Assembly (NCBI GenBank): GCA_902793515.1
Contig: CADBDO010000060.1
Location: 1 to 5,360 of the forward strand
DNA length: 5,360 nucleotides
Source of the DNA: an uncultured Erysipelotrichaceae bacterium
Lineage (GTDB): Bacteria; Bacillota_I; Bacilli_A; RFN20; CAG-826
Reading direction: 5' to 3'
Numbering within the stretch: the first letter of the stretch is position 1; every line of letters begins with the position of its first letter. A model generated the notes under the pieces. The model was not told the origin of the DNA and did not search any database. It saw only the letters and a program-made list of their open reading frames with translations. Shown here one piece after another: positions 5,341 through 5,360 of the stretch. A program made the translations under genes and the position numbers.

Positions 5341-5360
5341 TGTTCTCACCTCTTGTATTT

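Overview
The window reads as a chromosomal segment of a Gram-positive-type, low-to-moderate GC bacterium. The likely group is Bacillota, class Bacilli, possibly an uncultured Erysipelotrichales/RF39-like gut lineage. This rests on an XRE domain of the usual Bacillota type, a GlmM core, strong AGGAGG-like ribosome sites, a secreted protein with fibronectin-III-like repeats, and the apparent standard genetic code (all tryptophans are TGG and no in-frame TGA occurs in the genes). The lineage is an inference and cannot be fixed from this sequence. Every gene I can support lies on the minus strand, so transcription runs from position 5360 towards position 1.

Region 5340-1880 is a tight four-gene operon with gaps of 14, 21 and 21 bases, and a good ribosome binding site before each gene. 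In order of transcription it encodes a 127-residue acidic protein, a 185-residue helical protein, a 264-residue protein with about six membrane segments, and a 555-residue exported protein. The last has two fibronectin-III-like repeats, a beta-rich domain and a long series of glycine-triplet (GGX) cassettes. I recognise no family for the first three. The layout of two cytoplasmic proteins, a membrane protein and a glycine-rich surface protein suggests an uncharacterised envelope or adhesion module. The operon promoter lies outside the window, and a hairpin terminator sits just after the last gene (1843-1868).

Region 1842-1684 is the control region of the next unit. It holds a 33-base near-palindrome (1761-1793) with four TGTWAM-like half-sites spaced one helical turn apart, which looks like an operator.

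Region 1683-43 encodes the most striking product: a complete phosphoglucosamine mutase (GlmM) core joined in one reading frame to an N-terminal XRE-type helix-turn-helix domain. The join contains no internal start codon, so the two parts should be made as one polypeptide. A peptidoglycan-precursor enzyme that carries its own DNA-binding domain, placed behind a palindromic operator, suggests a self-regulating 'trigger enzyme'. A further gene begins at a GTG (position 50) that overlaps the mutase stop codon by 8 bases and runs off the window edge; it is probably translationally coupled to the mutase.
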